Source: JAHEME01 sp034435035
Lineage (GTDB): Bacteria; Chloroflexota; Anaerolineae; Aggregatilineales; UBA3940
Assembly: GCA_034435035.1 (NCBI GenBank)
Contig: DAOTXW010000061.1
Span: 1 to 64,000, forward strand
Direction of reading: 5' to 3'
DNA length: 64,000 bases
Part shown: in pieces, positions 25,385 to 34,530 of the stretch
How positions within the stretch are numbered: the stretch's first letter is position 1
Layout: each line of letters begins with the position of its first letter
Program-made: the position numbers and the translations under genes
The notes under the pieces: model-generated
What the model was told of the DNA's origin: nothing
The model's database searches: none
The model's input: only the letters and a program-made list of their open reading frames with translations

Positions 25385-26134
25385 ATGCACATCCAGCTGA
25401 TCCGCAACGCCACGCTGCGCCTGCACTATGCCGGGCGCACCCTGCTGACCGACCCCGCGCTCGATCCGAAGCACGCCCGCCCGACGCTGGCCGGGCGCTC
25501 GCCCAACCCCACGGTCGATCTGCCGCTGCCCGCCGAGGATGTCGTGCGCGGGGCGGAGGCGGCGCTGATCACCCACCTGCACCGCGATCACTTCGACGAC
25601 ACCGCCGCCCGCCTGCTGCCCGCCGATCTGCCCCTGCTGTGCCAGCCGGAAGCCGCCGACCGCCTGCGCGGGCTGGGCTTCACCACGGTCATCCCGGTGG
25701 ACGGCGCGATCGAATGGGAGGGGATCGCCGTGACGCGCACCCCCGGCGAGCACGGGCGCGGCGCCTGGGCGGAGCAGCTCAACCCGGTCTGCGGCTTCGT
25801 GCTGCGGGCCGCCGGCGAGCCGTGCGTCTACTGGTGCGGCGACACGATCTGGTATGAGGCAGCAGGGGAGGTCATCCGGCGGGAGCGCCCGGACGTGATC
25901 CTCACCCATTCGGGCGGCGCCGAGCTGGAGGACAGCGGGCCGATCGTGATGGACGCCGCGCAGACCGTGGCGCTGTGCCGGGCCGCGCCCGATGCGCGCG
26001 TGGTGGCAATCCACCTGGAGGCGCTCGATCACTGCCTGGTTGCGCGGGCCGATCTGCGGGCCTTCGCCGACCGCTACGGCATCGAGCCGCGCCAGCTCCT
26101 GATCCCGGCTGATGGCGAGACCCTCGCCTTCTGA
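25385..26134 (+). CDS. Metallo-beta-lactamase-fold hydrolase (UlaG-like)
   Basis: A 249-residue metallohydrolase of the MBL fold in the UlaG/YtnP-like 'beta-lactamase superfamily domain' group. It opens directly with IQLIRNATLRLHYAGRTLLTDP. The metal motif THLHRDHFDD (about 60-69) supplies two histidines and Asp-His. Later ligands are the H of TPGEHGRG, the D of CGDTIWYE and the H of VVAIHLEALDHC. The substrate is unknown. I place the start at ATG 25385, since upstream codons in this frame lie inside rsgA. It follows rsgA by 13 bases. Confidence 0.85.
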   Translation: MHIQLIRNATLRLHYAGRTLLTDPALDPKHARPTLAGRSPNPTVDLPLPAEDVVRGAEAALITHLHRDHFDDTAARLLPADLPLLCQPEAADRLRGLGFTTVIPVDGAIEWEGIAVTRTPGEHGRGAWAEQLNPVCGFVLRAAGEPCVYWCGDTIWYEAAGEVIRRERPDVILTHSGGAELEDSGPIVMDAAQTVALCRAAPDARVVAIHLEALDHCLVARADLRAFADRYGIEPRQLLIPADGETLAF

Positions 26135-27140
26135 CGCCGCCCCGGATCGAACGCGCCGCCTGCGATGGCTGGGTCTGCTGGTCTGGCCGGCGGCCGCCCT
26201 GCTGCTGATCTGGGCCCTGCGTGCCATCCCCCTGCGCGAAACCGGGGCCGTCCTGAGCCGGCTGGGCGCCGCGCAGCTCGCGCTGCTGGCCGCCGCCAAC
26301 CTGCTGGCCGTGCTCACCTTCTGCGGGCGCTGGTGGGTGATCGTGCGGGCGCTGGGCTACCCCGTCCCTTATCTGCCGCTGGTCATTTACCGGCTGGCAG
26401 CCTTCGGGGTCACCTACTTCACGCCCGGATCGCAGTTCGGCGGTGAGCCGGTGCAGGTCTACCTGCTGAGCAAACGGCACGGCGTCCCCGTGAGCGCCGC
26501 CAGCGCCTCCGTGGCGATGGAGCGCCTGCTGGAGCTGGTCGGCAACTTCACCCTCCTGACGGCCGGCGTCGCGCTGACGCTGGAAGGCCCGGCCCTGCGC
26601 GGGCGGCTGAGCGGGGCGGCGCTGGCGCTGCCGCTGGGGCTGCTGACGCTGCCGTTGGCCTTCCTGATCGCCACCCGCGCCGGCCGCCACCCGATCTCCG
26701 GGCTGCTGGCGCGGCTGCCGGCCCGCCTGCAAAGCTCGCCGCGCTATGCCGCCCTGCGCCAGGAGGTCGCGCAGGCGGAAGCGGACTCGACGGCGCTGAT
26801 GCGCGATCATCCCGGCGCCCTGTTTCACGCTCTGCTGGCGTCCGGCGTGAGCTGGCTGGCGATCATCGGGGAGATGTGGCTGGCGGCCCGGCTGCTGGGC
26901 GCCCCGCTGGCGCCGCTGCAGCTGGCCGCGGTGCTGACCGCCTCCCGGCTGGCCATCCTGGCGCCGCTGCCCGGCGGGCTGGGGACGCTGGAAGCCGGGC
27001 AGGTATGGATGTTCGGGGCGCTGGGGCTGGACCCGGCGGTCGGGCTGTCGCTGGCGCTGCTGGCCCGCGCCCGCGATGTGACGCTGGCCGGGATCGGGCT
27101 GGCGCTGCTGGCCCGCCGCGGCTGGCGGCCTGCCCGGTGA
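26112..27140 (+). CDS. Lysylphosphatidylglycerol synthase-type membrane protein
   Basis: A 342-residue polytopic protein of the UPF0104/YbhN family, the membrane half of LPG synthases and flippases. About eight transmembrane helices can be seen, beginning with WLGLLVWPAAALLLIWAL. Family marks are FCGRWWVIVRALG, FTPGSQFGGEPVQVYLL (with the conserved GGEP), SVAMERLLEL and LPGGLGTLEAG. There is no soluble aminoacyl-transferase domain, so it may move lipids or glycolipid precursors. Its ATG overlaps the end of the metallohydrolase gene by 23 bases. It closes the pfkA transcript. Confidence 0.85.
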   Translation: MARPSPSDAAPDRTRRLRWLGLLVWPAAALLLIWALRAIPLRETGAVLSRLGAAQLALLAAANLLAVLTFCGRWWVIVRALGYPVPYLPLVIYRLAAFGVTYFTPGSQFGGEPVQVYLLSKRHGVPVSAASASVAMERLLELVGNFTLLTAGVALTLEGPALRGRLSGAALALPLGLLTLPLAFLIATRAGRHPISGLLARLPARLQSSPRYAALRQEVAQAEADSTALMRDHPGALFHALLASGVSWLAIIGEMWLAARLLGAPLAPLQLAAVLTASRLAILAPLPGGLGTLEAGQVWMFGALGLDPAVGLSLALLARARDVTLAGIGLALLARRGWRPAR

Positions 27141-27146
27141 AACACG

Positions 27147-27170
27147 CCGGGCGAGCGGGCGCTCGCCCGG
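27147..27170. terminator. Shared terminator between convergent genes
   Basis: The perfect 10-base arms CCGGGCGAGC and GCTCGCCCGG with a four-base loop lie between the stops of two converging genes. It can serve both strands, though neither side has a strong T-tract. Confidence 0.55.
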
Positions 27171-27194
27171 TTATCGATCCGGGAGAGGGGCGGC

Positions 27195-29585
27195 TTACTC
27201 GTAAGCCAGGATCTCGCGCACGGTCAGGCGTGAGGCTCGCCGTGCCGGCAGATAGCTGGACAGCGCCGCGATGCCGACCGCCAGCACCAGCCACAGCCCG
27301 GTGCCGAATAACGAGAAGCTGAAGGTGAGCGCCTCGCCGCCAAAGGCGAAGCCCACCCCGGTGGCCAGCAGGAACGCCAGCGGCAGCGACAGCACCGCGC
27401 CCAGCAGCCAGCTCATCAGGCCGATGAAGATGCCTTCCGTCAGGATGATGCGCCGCACCGCGCGGTCGGATGCCCCGATGGCCCGCATAACGCCGATCTC
27501 GCGGATGCGCTCCAGCACGTTCAGGCCCATGGTGCCGGCCAGCCCCATCCCGCCCACAAAGCCGAGCATGATCGCCAGCAGCACCAGGAACAGGATCAGG
27601 AAGTTGAAGCGCATCTCGAACGTCTCGACAAACTCGCTGCGGGTGGTGGTCGAGCCGACCAGCAGCCCGGCGTTCTTGAAGCGCTCTTCCAGATCGGCTG
27701 CCACCCGATCCTGCAGGGCCGGGTCGCGCTCGGCCAGCCGGATCAGGGCGCGGTTGGCCAGCCCCACCTCGCCGGTGCGGCGGCCCAGATCGTCGATCCC
27801 GACGTAGACCAGCGCCGCGCTGTACTGCTTGGTCACCACGCCGACGATCGTCCAGTCGTTCTCCTCGCCGCCGATCTTCAGCGTGATGGTGTCGCCCAGC
27901 CGGATGTCCGGCTCTTCGCGCAGGAAGTCGGTGTTGACCACGATGGCGTTCTGATCGCCGGGGCGCAGCCAGCGGCCCGCCACGATCTCCGGATCCAGGA
28001 ACTGCGACGCGGGCGGGACTCCCAGCAGGGCGTAGTTGCCGCTTTCGCTCTCATCAGCACGCACGCGGGTCGCCCCGCGCTGCAGCCAGCCTTCGACGGC
28101 CACCACGCCCGCCACCCGGCTCGCCTCGCGCTCCAGCTGCTGGATGCGGTAGGCGCGGCCCATCTCCACGCTCAGATCGTACTGGTAGTAGACCAGCGCC
28201 CGCTCGAACGACGCGAACAGCGAGCTGCGGACGCTGAGCACGCCGATGAAGATCGCCCCGGCCATCGTCAGCGTGCCGAGCGTCAGAGCCAGCCGCGACT
28301 TGCGGCGGAAGGTGTTGCGCAGCGACAGCGCCAGCGATCCGGGCAGGCCGCGCACGCGGGTCATCAGCCGGTCGATCACCGTCGGGCTGGTCATATCGGT
28401 GCCGATGCCGTAGGAGGTGATCGCCTCCCGCACGGTGATGCGCGTGCCGAACAGGATCGGAACCAGGGCGGCCAGGACGGGCGTCAGCAGGCCAACGGCG
28501 ACCTCCAGCGCGATCACCCCGGCGGGCACGCCGGTGGTCGTGATGTCGAAGTTGCCGATCCGGGCGAACAGGCCGGTGAAGGCGCGGGTGCCGGCGATCG
28601 CCAGCGGGATGGCGATGCCCAGCGACAGGACGCCGTACAGCAGCACCGCCGAGAGATAAACCTGCATGATCTGGCGGCGCACCCCGCCGATGGCCTTCAT
28701 CACCCCGATCTGCCGCAGCTGCTGGGTGACTACCGCTGAGACAGTGTTCACCACCAGCCCGGCGCTGAGCAGCAGCGAGAACGCGCCCACCACCGCCAGC
28801 ACGACCAGCAGCGCGTTGATGATCACCGTCAGGAAGGCTTCGCCGGGCGTCGGGATCGACGTGGACAGCACGGTGTAGCCGCTGCGCTCGATGGTCTGCG
28901 TCTTCAGCTCGGCGACCACCTGCTGGATGTGCGCTTCGTCCAGCGGATTTTCTGCCACCGTCACATACAGGCTGGTATACAGACGCGGCTCGCCCAGGTA
29001 CTGCATGGTATCAAAGGAGACGTAGCCGAAGGCCACCTCGGAGTTGCCCGCCGAGGGGCGGTGCAGATCGTGGACCCGCCCGCGATAGACGAGCTGGTAC
29101 TGCTGCCCGTCCGGCATCTCGATGGCGACCGGCTGACCTTCGACCAGCCCCAGATCGGCGGCATAGGAGCGCTCGACCAGCAGCTCGCGGCGGGCGGGCG
29201 GCCACGGGCCGCTCTCCGGCGTGAACCGGCTGATCTGGAAGCTGCGGAAGTCGTCCACCGCTTCCAGATTCAGGTTGACCAGCCGGCCCTCAGCGGTGAG
29301 CATCTTGACGACCACGTCACGGCGGCCTTCCGCCTGCGCGATCGTGCGGGTCCCTTCCACCGCGCTCACCAGATCATCGTCGAATGGCTCCACGGCCAGC
29401 ACGGCGCTGGCCGGGTTGGTCGCCATGTAGGCGGTGTTCAGATCGCCCAGCAGCACCACCCACGAGTTGGCGATGGTGCCGACCGCGAACACGCCGACGG
29501 CGATCGACAGCACCACCAGCGCGGTGCGGGCCTTGTTGTTCCACAGGGTGCGCAGCGACAGGATCGAGCGTACGCTAATCATCAC
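27195..29585 (-). CDS. ABC transporter permease with two FtsX domains
   Basis: A 796-residue permease of the MacB/LolC type. A first helix (ALVVLSIAVGVFAVGTIANS) precedes a large extracytoplasmic MacB-PCD-like domain (about 40-240), then three helices of FtsX domain one (about 250-385). A second set repeats: a helix near 425-450, a periplasmic domain and a terminal FtsX trio (about 650-780) with LNVLERIREIGVMRAIGAS, the coupling-helix signature. Such systems export peptides, lipoproteins or antibiotics. GTG 29585 and ATG 29582 are both possible starts. The ATPase gene lies 35 bases upstream in the same operon. Confidence 0.9.
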   Translation of the reverse strand: MMISVRSILSLRTLWNNKARTALVVLSIAVGVFAVGTIANSWVVLLGDLNTAYMATNPASAVLAVEPFDDDLVSAVEGTRTIAQAEGRRDVVVKMLTAEGRLVNLNLEAVDDFRSFQISRFTPESGPWPPARRELLVERSYAADLGLVEGQPVAIEMPDGQQYQLVYRGRVHDLHRPSAGNSEVAFGYVSFDTMQYLGEPRLYTSLYVTVAENPLDEAHIQQVVAELKTQTIERSGYTVLSTSIPTPGEAFLTVIINALLVVLAVVGAFSLLLSAGLVVNTVSAVVTQQLRQIGVMKAIGGVRRQIMQVYLSAVLLYGVLSLGIAIPLAIAGTRAFTGLFARIGNFDITTTGVPAGVIALEVAVGLLTPVLAALVPILFGTRITVREAITSYGIGTDMTSPTVIDRLMTRVRGLPGSLALSLRNTFRRKSRLALTLGTLTMAGAIFIGVLSVRSSLFASFERALVYYQYDLSVEMGRAYRIQQLEREASRVAGVVAVEGWLQRGATRVRADESESGNYALLGVPPASQFLDPEIVAGRWLRPGDQNAIVVNTDFLREEPDIRLGDTITLKIGGEENDWTIVGVVTKQYSAALVYVGIDDLGRRTGEVGLANRALIRLAERDPALQDRVAADLEERFKNAGLLVGSTTTRSEFVETFEMRFNFLILFLVLLAIMLGFVGGMGLAGTMGLNVLERIREIGVMRAIGASDRAVRRIILTEGIFIGLMSWLLGAVLSLPLAFLLATGVGFAFGGEALTFSFSLFGTGLWLVLAVGIAALSSYLPARRASRLTVREILAYE

Positions 29586-29620
29586 CGTTCCTTCCGACCG
29601 GGTTGGCCACCGGCAGCCGT

Positions 29621-30421
29621 TTACCGCGCCGCGACTTCGGCGGCCGGCGTATAAAACGCATCCGGCGCGACAGCCGGCTCGAGGCGGCGCGGCGCCAGCA
29701 CTTCGAACAGCTCGCCGTCAGCCACCGTCAGGCGGCGGCGCGCACGCTGCGCCAGATCCTCATCATGGGTGACCATGACGACCGTCTTGCCGCCGTCCAC
29801 CAGGCGCTCGAACAGGTTGAGCACATCGGCGGCGGTGCGCGAATCCAGGTTGCCGGTCGGCTCGTCGGCCACCAGCAGCGGGGCGTCGGTCGCCAGGGCG
29901 CGGGCGATGGCTACGCGCTGCTGCTGTCCGCCCGACAGCGCCGAGGGCAGTTTCCCGGCCTGCGAGGCCATCCCCACCCGCTCCAGCAGCTCCAGCGCGC
30001 GCTCGCTGCGCTCCCGCGGGGTGTACAGCCCGGCGAACTCCATCGGCAGCATGATGTTCTGGCTGACGGTCAGCGTCGGCAGCAGCTGGAAGAACTGGAA
30101 GACGATCCCCACCTCGCGCCCGCGCCACCGGGCCATCTGGCTCTCGCTGAACCGGTGCACCGCCGCGCCCCGGATGAAGACCTCGCCCTCGCTGGGGCGG
30201 TCGATGCCGGTGATCATGTTCAGCAGTGTGGACTTGCCGCTGCCCGACTTGCCGACGATGGCGACAAACTCGCCCGGCGCGATGCGCAGATCGATGCCGC
30301 GCAGCGCGGTGAACGGCCCCGCGGGCGTCTCGTAGCGCTTGACCACGCTGCGCAGTTCGATGGCGCAGTCGCTCCCCTGGCTGACGGTTTCCGGTCCAAA
30401 ACGGCGGGTATTCCAGAACAT
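29621..30421 (-). CDS. ABC transporter ATP-binding protein (MacB/LolD type)
   Basis: A 266-residue ATPase powering the permease encoded downstream. It contains Walker A GKSGSGKSTLLN (about 57-68), the Q-loop VFQFFQLLPTLTV, the signature LSGGQQQRVAIARALA, Walker B LLVADEPTGNLDS and the H-loop VMVTHDEDLA. The insertion FQLLPTLT is typical of the MacB/LolD/FtsE group. An N-terminal extension of about 18 residues and a C-terminal tail of about 35 residues lack known motifs. It is the first gene behind a near-consensus promoter with an operator-like inverted repeat. Confidence 0.95.
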   Translation of the reverse strand: MFWNTRRFGPETVSQGSDCAIELRSVVKRYETPAGPFTALRGIDLRIAPGEFVAIVGKSGSGKSTLLNMITGIDRPSEGEVFIRGAAVHRFSESQMARWRGREVGIVFQFFQLLPTLTVSQNIMLPMEFAGLYTPRERSERALELLERVGMASQAGKLPSALSGGQQQRVAIARALATDAPLLVADEPTGNLDSRTAADVLNLFERLVDGGKTVVMVTHDEDLAQRARRRLTVADGELFEVLAPRRLEPAVAPDAFYTPAAEVAAR

Positions 30422-30453
30422 CGACGCTCTCCGTTAACTATTTGCAAAAGTCC

Positions 30454-30469
30454 TGTCAATATATTGTCA
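30454..30469. promoter_or_regulatory. Operator-like inverted repeat at the ABC promoter
   Basis: The 16 bases TGTCAATATATTGTCA are a near-perfect palindrome (TGNCAATATATTGNCA). They begin one base past the -10 box, across the predicted transcription start, where a TetR- or MarR-type dimer would block initiation. No such regulator is encoded nearby. Confidence 0.5.
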
Positions 30470-30470
30470 C

Positions 30471-30499
30471 ATTATAGACCGGGCTGTACCGTCTGTCAA
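30471..30499 (-). promoter_or_regulatory. Near-consensus promoter of the ABC operon
   Basis: On the minus strand, a perfect TTGACA (30499-30494) and a perfect TATAAT (30476-30471) are separated by exactly 17 bases. This is the strongest-looking promoter in the window. Confidence 0.85.
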
Positions 30500-30528
30500 G
30501 GGGCAGTTTCCGCCCGCAGGGGGAATCC

Positions 30529-30559
30529 AAAAAGGCGCTGCCAGCGGTGTGACAGCGCC
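30529..30559 (-). terminator. Rho-independent terminator after the M20 gene
   Basis: On the minus strand GGCGCTG and CAGCGCC flank a 12-base loop and are followed directly by TTTTT. It ends the fabF-M20 transcript before the ABC promoter. Confidence 0.8.
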
Positions 30560-30583
30560 CCGCAGCGGCGGCAGGCTGTCCTC

Positions 30584-31756
30584 TCAGGCGGAACTCAGCC
30601 AGCGGGCCGCCGTCTCGGCGTAGATCGCCGCGCAGCGGAAGACATCCTCCAGCTCCACGTACTCCACCGGGGCGTGCGCCCCGTCGCCGCCGGTACCCAG
30701 GATGACCGTCGGCACGCCCGCGGCGCTCAGCACCGCCGAATCCAGCCAGGCCAGCACGCCGGTGTAGGCTGGCGGACGGCCCATCACCTCGCGGTAGGCG
30801 GCGTCGAGCGTCTGCACCACCGGGGCATCCTGCCCGATCTCGAAGCCGGGCCGCCACACGTCCAGCCGGGCCTCGGCCTGAAATGCGGGGTCGGCGGCGG
30901 CCAGGCGGCCCAGCGCGCCCTGCCACAGCGCCAGCACATTCTCGCCGGTTTCATCGGGCAGCAGCCGGTGCTCGATCTGGAGCGTGCAGGCGTCCGGGTA
31001 GGTGCTGAGGCCCAGCCCGCCCTCGATCAGGCTGGCGTGAACGGACGGGCGGCCCAGCAGCGGGTGCGCCCGTTTGCTGAACGTCTCGGACTCCATGCGC
31101 TCCAGGGCCGCCAGCACGCGGCCCATATGGGCGATGGCGTCCACACCCTCCTCGTACAGGCTGCCGTGCACCGCCTTCCCCTGCGTGGTGATCGTCAGCC
31201 AGGCGAAGCCCCGGTGGGCGACGCCCACTTCCAGGTCGGTCGGCTCGGCCAGGATGGCGGCATCCGGGCGCAGCTGGCGGACGAGGGCGTCCATGCCGAT
31301 GCTGGCGTACTCCTCATCGACGACGAAGCCCAGGTGCAGATCGCCCGCCGGCTGGAAGCCGCCGTCGCGCAGGGCCGCCGCCGCCCCCAGGATGGCCGCC
31401 AGCCCGCCCTTCATATCAAACGAGCCGCGCCCGTACAGCCGGCCGCCCTCGATGCGCGGCTCGAACGGCGGGATGGTCATATTCTGCGTGCCGACGATGT
31501 CGGTGTGGCCGGTCAGCAGCAGGCTGCGCCCGCCGCCGCTGCCGCGCCAGCCGGCGATCACGTTGGGCCGGGCGTAGGCGGCCTTCTGGGTCGCCACGTT
31601 GAAGCCCAGCGCGGCGCACGTCTCCACCAGCCAGGCGGCCATCTCCGTCTCGCCGGCCCCGCCGGGGACGAGCTTCGGGTTGGTCGAGTCGATCCGGACC
31701 ATCTCGGACAGGTACCGGGTAATGCGCTCGCGGTCAATCGGCCAGCGGTCAGCCAT
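30584..31756 (-). CDS. M20-family deacylase (ArgE/DapE-like)
   Basis: A 390-residue zinc hydrolase of the ArgE/DapE/CPG2 family, which removes acyl groups from N-acylated amino acids. Metal motifs are GHTDIVG (His, and Asp two residues on), then GRGSFDMKGGLAA with the bridging Asp, the catalytic pair VVDEEYAS, and AEPTDLEV. The dimerisation lid (about 180-290) includes AHRGFAWLTITTQGKAVHGS. The start at 31756 has AGGGAGG about eight bases upstream; a longer reading has no ribosome site. It follows fabF by 25 bases. It could be the deacylase that completes an N-succinylamino acid route with the 7.7-9.7 kb pair, but this is speculation. Confidence 0.88.
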   Translation of the reverse strand: MADRWPIDRERITRYLSEMVRIDSTNPKLVPGGAGETEMAAWLVETCAALGFNVATQKAAYARPNVIAGWRGSGGGRSLLLTGHTDIVGTQNMTIPPFEPRIEGGRLYGRGSFDMKGGLAAILGAAAALRDGGFQPAGDLHLGFVVDEEYASIGMDALVRQLRPDAAILAEPTDLEVGVAHRGFAWLTITTQGKAVHGSLYEEGVDAIAHMGRVLAALERMESETFSKRAHPLLGRPSVHASLIEGGLGLSTYPDACTLQIEHRLLPDETGENVLALWQGALGRLAAADPAFQAEARLDVWRPGFEIGQDAPVVQTLDAAYREVMGRPPAYTGVLAWLDSAVLSAAGVPTVILGTGGDGAHAPVEYVELEDVFRCAAIYAETAARWLSSA

Positions 31757-31781
31757 GAGAACCTCCCTGGGGTCAGGCGGA

Positions 31782-33008
31782 TCAGCCGCCCGGAAAGGCG
31801 CGGAACACCAGCACGGAATTGTGCCCGCCGAAGCCAAAGGCGTTGCTGAGGGCGACGCGCACCGGCCGCTCGCGCGCCCCTTCGACGACGTAATCCAGGT
31901 CGCAGTCCGGGTCGGCGCCCCGGTAGTTGAGGGTCGGCGGCACGATGCCCTGCCGGATCATCTGGATGCAGAAGACGGCCTCGGCGGCCCCGGCGGCGCC
32001 CATCATATGGCCGGTCATGCTCTTGGTGGCGCTGACCGGGATCCGGTAGGCGTGGTCGCCCAGCGCCCCCTTGAGGGCGCGCGTCTCGGCGGCGTCGTTC
32101 AGCGGCGTGCCGGTGCCGTGCGCGTTGACGGCGTCCACCGCGGCGGGCGGCAGCCGGGCGTCGTCCAGCGCGGCGCGGATGGCCGCAGCGGACTCGGCGC
32201 CATCCTCCCGCGGGGCCACCAGATGATAGGCGTCCGTGGTCGCCCCGTAGCCCGCCAGCTCGGCCAGGATGCTTGCGCCGCGCCGCCGGGCATGATCGAG
32301 CGACTCCAGCACCAGGACGCCCGCGCCTTCGCCCAGCACCAGCCCGTCACGTCCGGCGCTGAAGGGCGACGGAGTCCCTTCGGCGCGGTGGCTGTAGGCG
32401 CGCATCTGGTCAAAAACCGCCAGGCTGAGCGAGGTGATCGGTGCATCGGCCCCGCCGGCGATCATCGCCTCCACCACGCCGGCCCGCACCAGCTGGTAGG
32501 CCAGCCCGATGCCGTCCGCGCCGGTGGCGCAGGCGGAGGCCACCGAGAACGACGGCCCGTGGATTCCATGCTCGATGGCGATGCCGGGCGAGGTGGTCAT
32601 GAAGCGCGTCAGGCCCAGCGGATCGATGCGGCGGGGGCCTTCGGCGTTGAGCAGGGTGATCTGCTCGACCATCGAGGTGATGCCGCCGAACGCGCAGGCG
32701 ATCGACAGGCCGATGCGGTGGGCGTCCGGGCCGGCGGTCTCCAGCCCGGACTGCGCCAGGGCCTCGCGGGCGGCGACGCTGGCCAGCTGCTCGAAGCGAT
32801 CCAGGCGGCGGGCCGCCCTGACCCCCAGCAGCGCCGCGGGGTCGAAGCCGCGCACCTCGGCAGCCGCCGTCACATCGAAGCGGCTGGCGTCAAACAGCGT
32901 GATCGGCCCCACACCGGAGCGCCCGGCGATCAGGGCCTGCCAGCTATCGGCTGCGGTCAGCCCCAGCGGGCTGACCAGCCCGCAGCCAGTCACGACCACC
33001 CGCGGCAT
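31782..33008 (-). CDS. fabF: 3-Oxoacyl-ACP synthase II
   Basis: A 408-residue thiolase-fold condensing enzyme that elongates acyl-ACP with malonyl-ACP. The nucleophilic cysteine is in SVASACATGADGI (about 163). The two histidines are in NAHGTGTPLND (about 300) and SMTGHMMGAAGA (about 337), and the lysine is in VSATKS. The C-terminal NAFGFGGHNS is intact. The length is that of KAS II. It has its own promoter and AGGAGG ribosome site, and lies between the 2-oxoacid dehydrogenase operon and the M20 gene. No acyl carrier protein or other fab gene is near, so it may be an extra copy. Confidence 0.93.
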   Translation of the reverse strand: MPRVVVTGCGLVSPLGLTAADSWQALIAGRSGVGPITLFDASRFDVTAAAEVRGFDPAALLGVRAARRLDRFEQLASVAAREALAQSGLETAGPDAHRIGLSIACAFGGITSMVEQITLLNAEGPRRIDPLGLTRFMTTSPGIAIEHGIHGPSFSVASACATGADGIGLAYQLVRAGVVEAMIAGGADAPITSLSLAVFDQMRAYSHRAEGTPSPFSAGRDGLVLGEGAGVLVLESLDHARRRGASILAELAGYGATTDAYHLVAPREDGAESAAAIRAALDDARLPPAAVDAVNAHGTGTPLNDAAETRALKGALGDHAYRIPVSATKSMTGHMMGAAGAAEAVFCIQMIRQGIVPPTLNYRGADPDCDLDYVVEGARERPVRVALSNAFGFGGHNSVLVFRAFPGG

Positions 33009-33043
33009 AACAGCCTCCTGCGGCGCGGCGGCGCGCCCCGTCC

Positions 33044-33071
33044 ATTATGACTCCGGGCGAGGCGGCAGCAA
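33044..33071 (-). promoter_or_regulatory. Promoter of fabF
   Basis: On the minus strand TTGCTG (33071-33066) and CATAAT (33049-33044) are 16 bases apart. The -35 box overlaps the end of the T-tract of the preceding terminator. Confidence 0.5.
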
Positions 33072-33107
33072 AAAACGGGCAGAGGGGGTCAGGCGAGCCT
33101 CTGCCCG
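33070..33107 (-). terminator. Rho-independent terminator after the E2 gene
   Basis: On the minus strand the arms CGGGCAGAGG and CCTCTGCCCG flank a 12-base loop and are followed by TTTTTT. It closes the 2-oxoacid dehydrogenase operon. Confidence 0.85.
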
Positions 33108-33141
33108 CGGGCCGGGCCGGCACCGAACTGCCCGCGCAGCC

Positions 33142-34485
33142 TTACTGCCAGCCTTCCAGAATCTGCTTGAAAGTCACCATGAAGAAGTCCGCCGAGGCGC
33201 CGTCCAGCACCCGGTGATCGAAGGTCAGCGTCAGGTAGATCATCGGGCGGATGGCCAGCACATCGCCGCCGCTGCCTTCCAGCACCATGACGCGCTTCTG
33301 GAGGGCGCCTGCGCCCAGGATGCCCGTCTGCGGCTGGTTGATGATCGGCGTGGCGAACAGGCTGCCGGATACCCCGTGGTTGGTGAGGGTGAACGTGCCG
33401 CCCTGCACCTCGTCGGGGGTCAGCTGGCCCCGGCGGGCGCGCTCGGCCAGGTCGTTGATCGTGCGGGCCAGCCCCGGCAGGGACATCTCATCGGCGCGGC
33501 GGATCACCGGCACGATCAGCCCCTCGTCAATGGCGACCGCCATGCCGATGTTGACCTCGCGGTGCAGCAGGATCCCCTCGTCCGTCCACTGGCTGTTGAC
33601 CATCGGGTGCTGGCGCAGCGCCTGAGCCGCCGCCGCCACAAAATAAGCCGTGAAGGTCAGGTTGACGCCGCGCTGCGCGAACTCGGCCTTATGGGCGGCG
33701 CGGTGGGCGGCGACGGCGGTCATGTCCGCCTCAAAGACGGTGGTCACGTGCGGGGCGGTGTGCAGCTTGCTGAGCACCATGTGCTCGGCGATGCGGCGGC
33801 GCATCTTGCTGAGCGGCACGATCTCGCCCGGCCGTCCGGGGGCCGGCGGCGCGGTATGCACGTGATCGCGGGGCGCTTCCGCGGCGGGCGCCGCCGCGCC
33901 CCGGTACAGATCATCGGTCGGCTTGAACAGATCGCCGCTGCCGGGCTGCTCCCAGGGAGCCAGCGCCGGGGCCGCGGGGGCCGCCGCGCCGCCCTGCTCG
34001 ATATAGGCCAGGATGTCCTTCTTGGTGACGCGCCCGCCCTGCCCGGTGCCGGGCACCCGGCTGATGTCGATGCCGTGCTGCGCGGCGATGTTCGCCACCA
34101 CCGGCGAGACGCGCGGCCCGCCGCCGTTGCCGCCGGTTCCCTCTCCGGAGGGGGCCGGGGCCGGCGCAGGGGCTTCTGCCGCCGGGGCGGGCAGCGGAGC
34201 GTGAGGCTGCGCGGGAGCCGCCGCCGGCGCGTCGGGGACTGCCTCGCCCGGCTGGCCGATGATCGCCAGCACGGTCCCGGCGCGGACGGTCGTCCCTTCC
34301 GCCACCAGGATCTTCAGCACGGTCCCCTCCGCCGGGGAGGGAATCTCCGAATCCACCTTGTCGCTCTCCACTTCCAGCAGACCCTCAAACTGCCGGATCG
34401 GCTCGCCCTCGCGCTTCAGCCAGCGCCCCACCGTGCCTTCGACGACGCTCTCGCCCAGCTGGGGCATGATGACCTGGGTTGCCAT
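33142..34485 (-). CDS. 2-Oxoacid dehydrogenase E2 acyltransferase
   Basis: A 447-residue dihydrolipoamide acyltransferase forming the core of a pyruvate or branched-chain complex. One lipoyl domain (about 2-78) carries the lipoylated lysine in LLEVESDKVDSEIPSP. A Pro/Ala-rich linker leads to the E1/E3-binding domain (about 125-165, VSPVVANIAAQHGIDISRVP). A second linker precedes the catalytic domain (about 215-447), with LTFDHRVLDGASADFFM holding His and Asp. Together with the alpha/beta-type E1 it resembles the branched-chain group. The start has GGAGGAG eight bases upstream. Loading requires lipoylation and an E3 from elsewhere. Confidence 0.92.
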   Translation of the reverse strand: MATQVIMPQLGESVVEGTVGRWLKREGEPIRQFEGLLEVESDKVDSEIPSPAEGTVLKILVAEGTTVRAGTVLAIIGQPGEAVPDAPAAAPAQPHAPLPAPAAEAPAPAPAPSGEGTGGNGGGPRVSPVVANIAAQHGIDISRVPGTGQGGRVTKKDILAYIEQGGAAAPAAPALAPWEQPGSGDLFKPTDDLYRGAAAPAAEAPRDHVHTAPPAPGRPGEIVPLSKMRRRIAEHMVLSKLHTAPHVTTVFEADMTAVAAHRAAHKAEFAQRGVNLTFTAYFVAAAAQALRQHPMVNSQWTDEGILLHREVNIGMAVAIDEGLIVPVIRRADEMSLPGLARTINDLAERARRGQLTPDEVQGGTFTLTNHGVSGSLFATPIINQPQTGILGAGALQKRVMVLEGSGGDVLAIRPMIYLTLTFDHRVLDGASADFFMVTFKQILEGWQ

Positions 34486-34530
34486 GTCTCACTCCTCCGA
34501 ATACCGCCTCAAGCCACGATCGCTGGCCGG

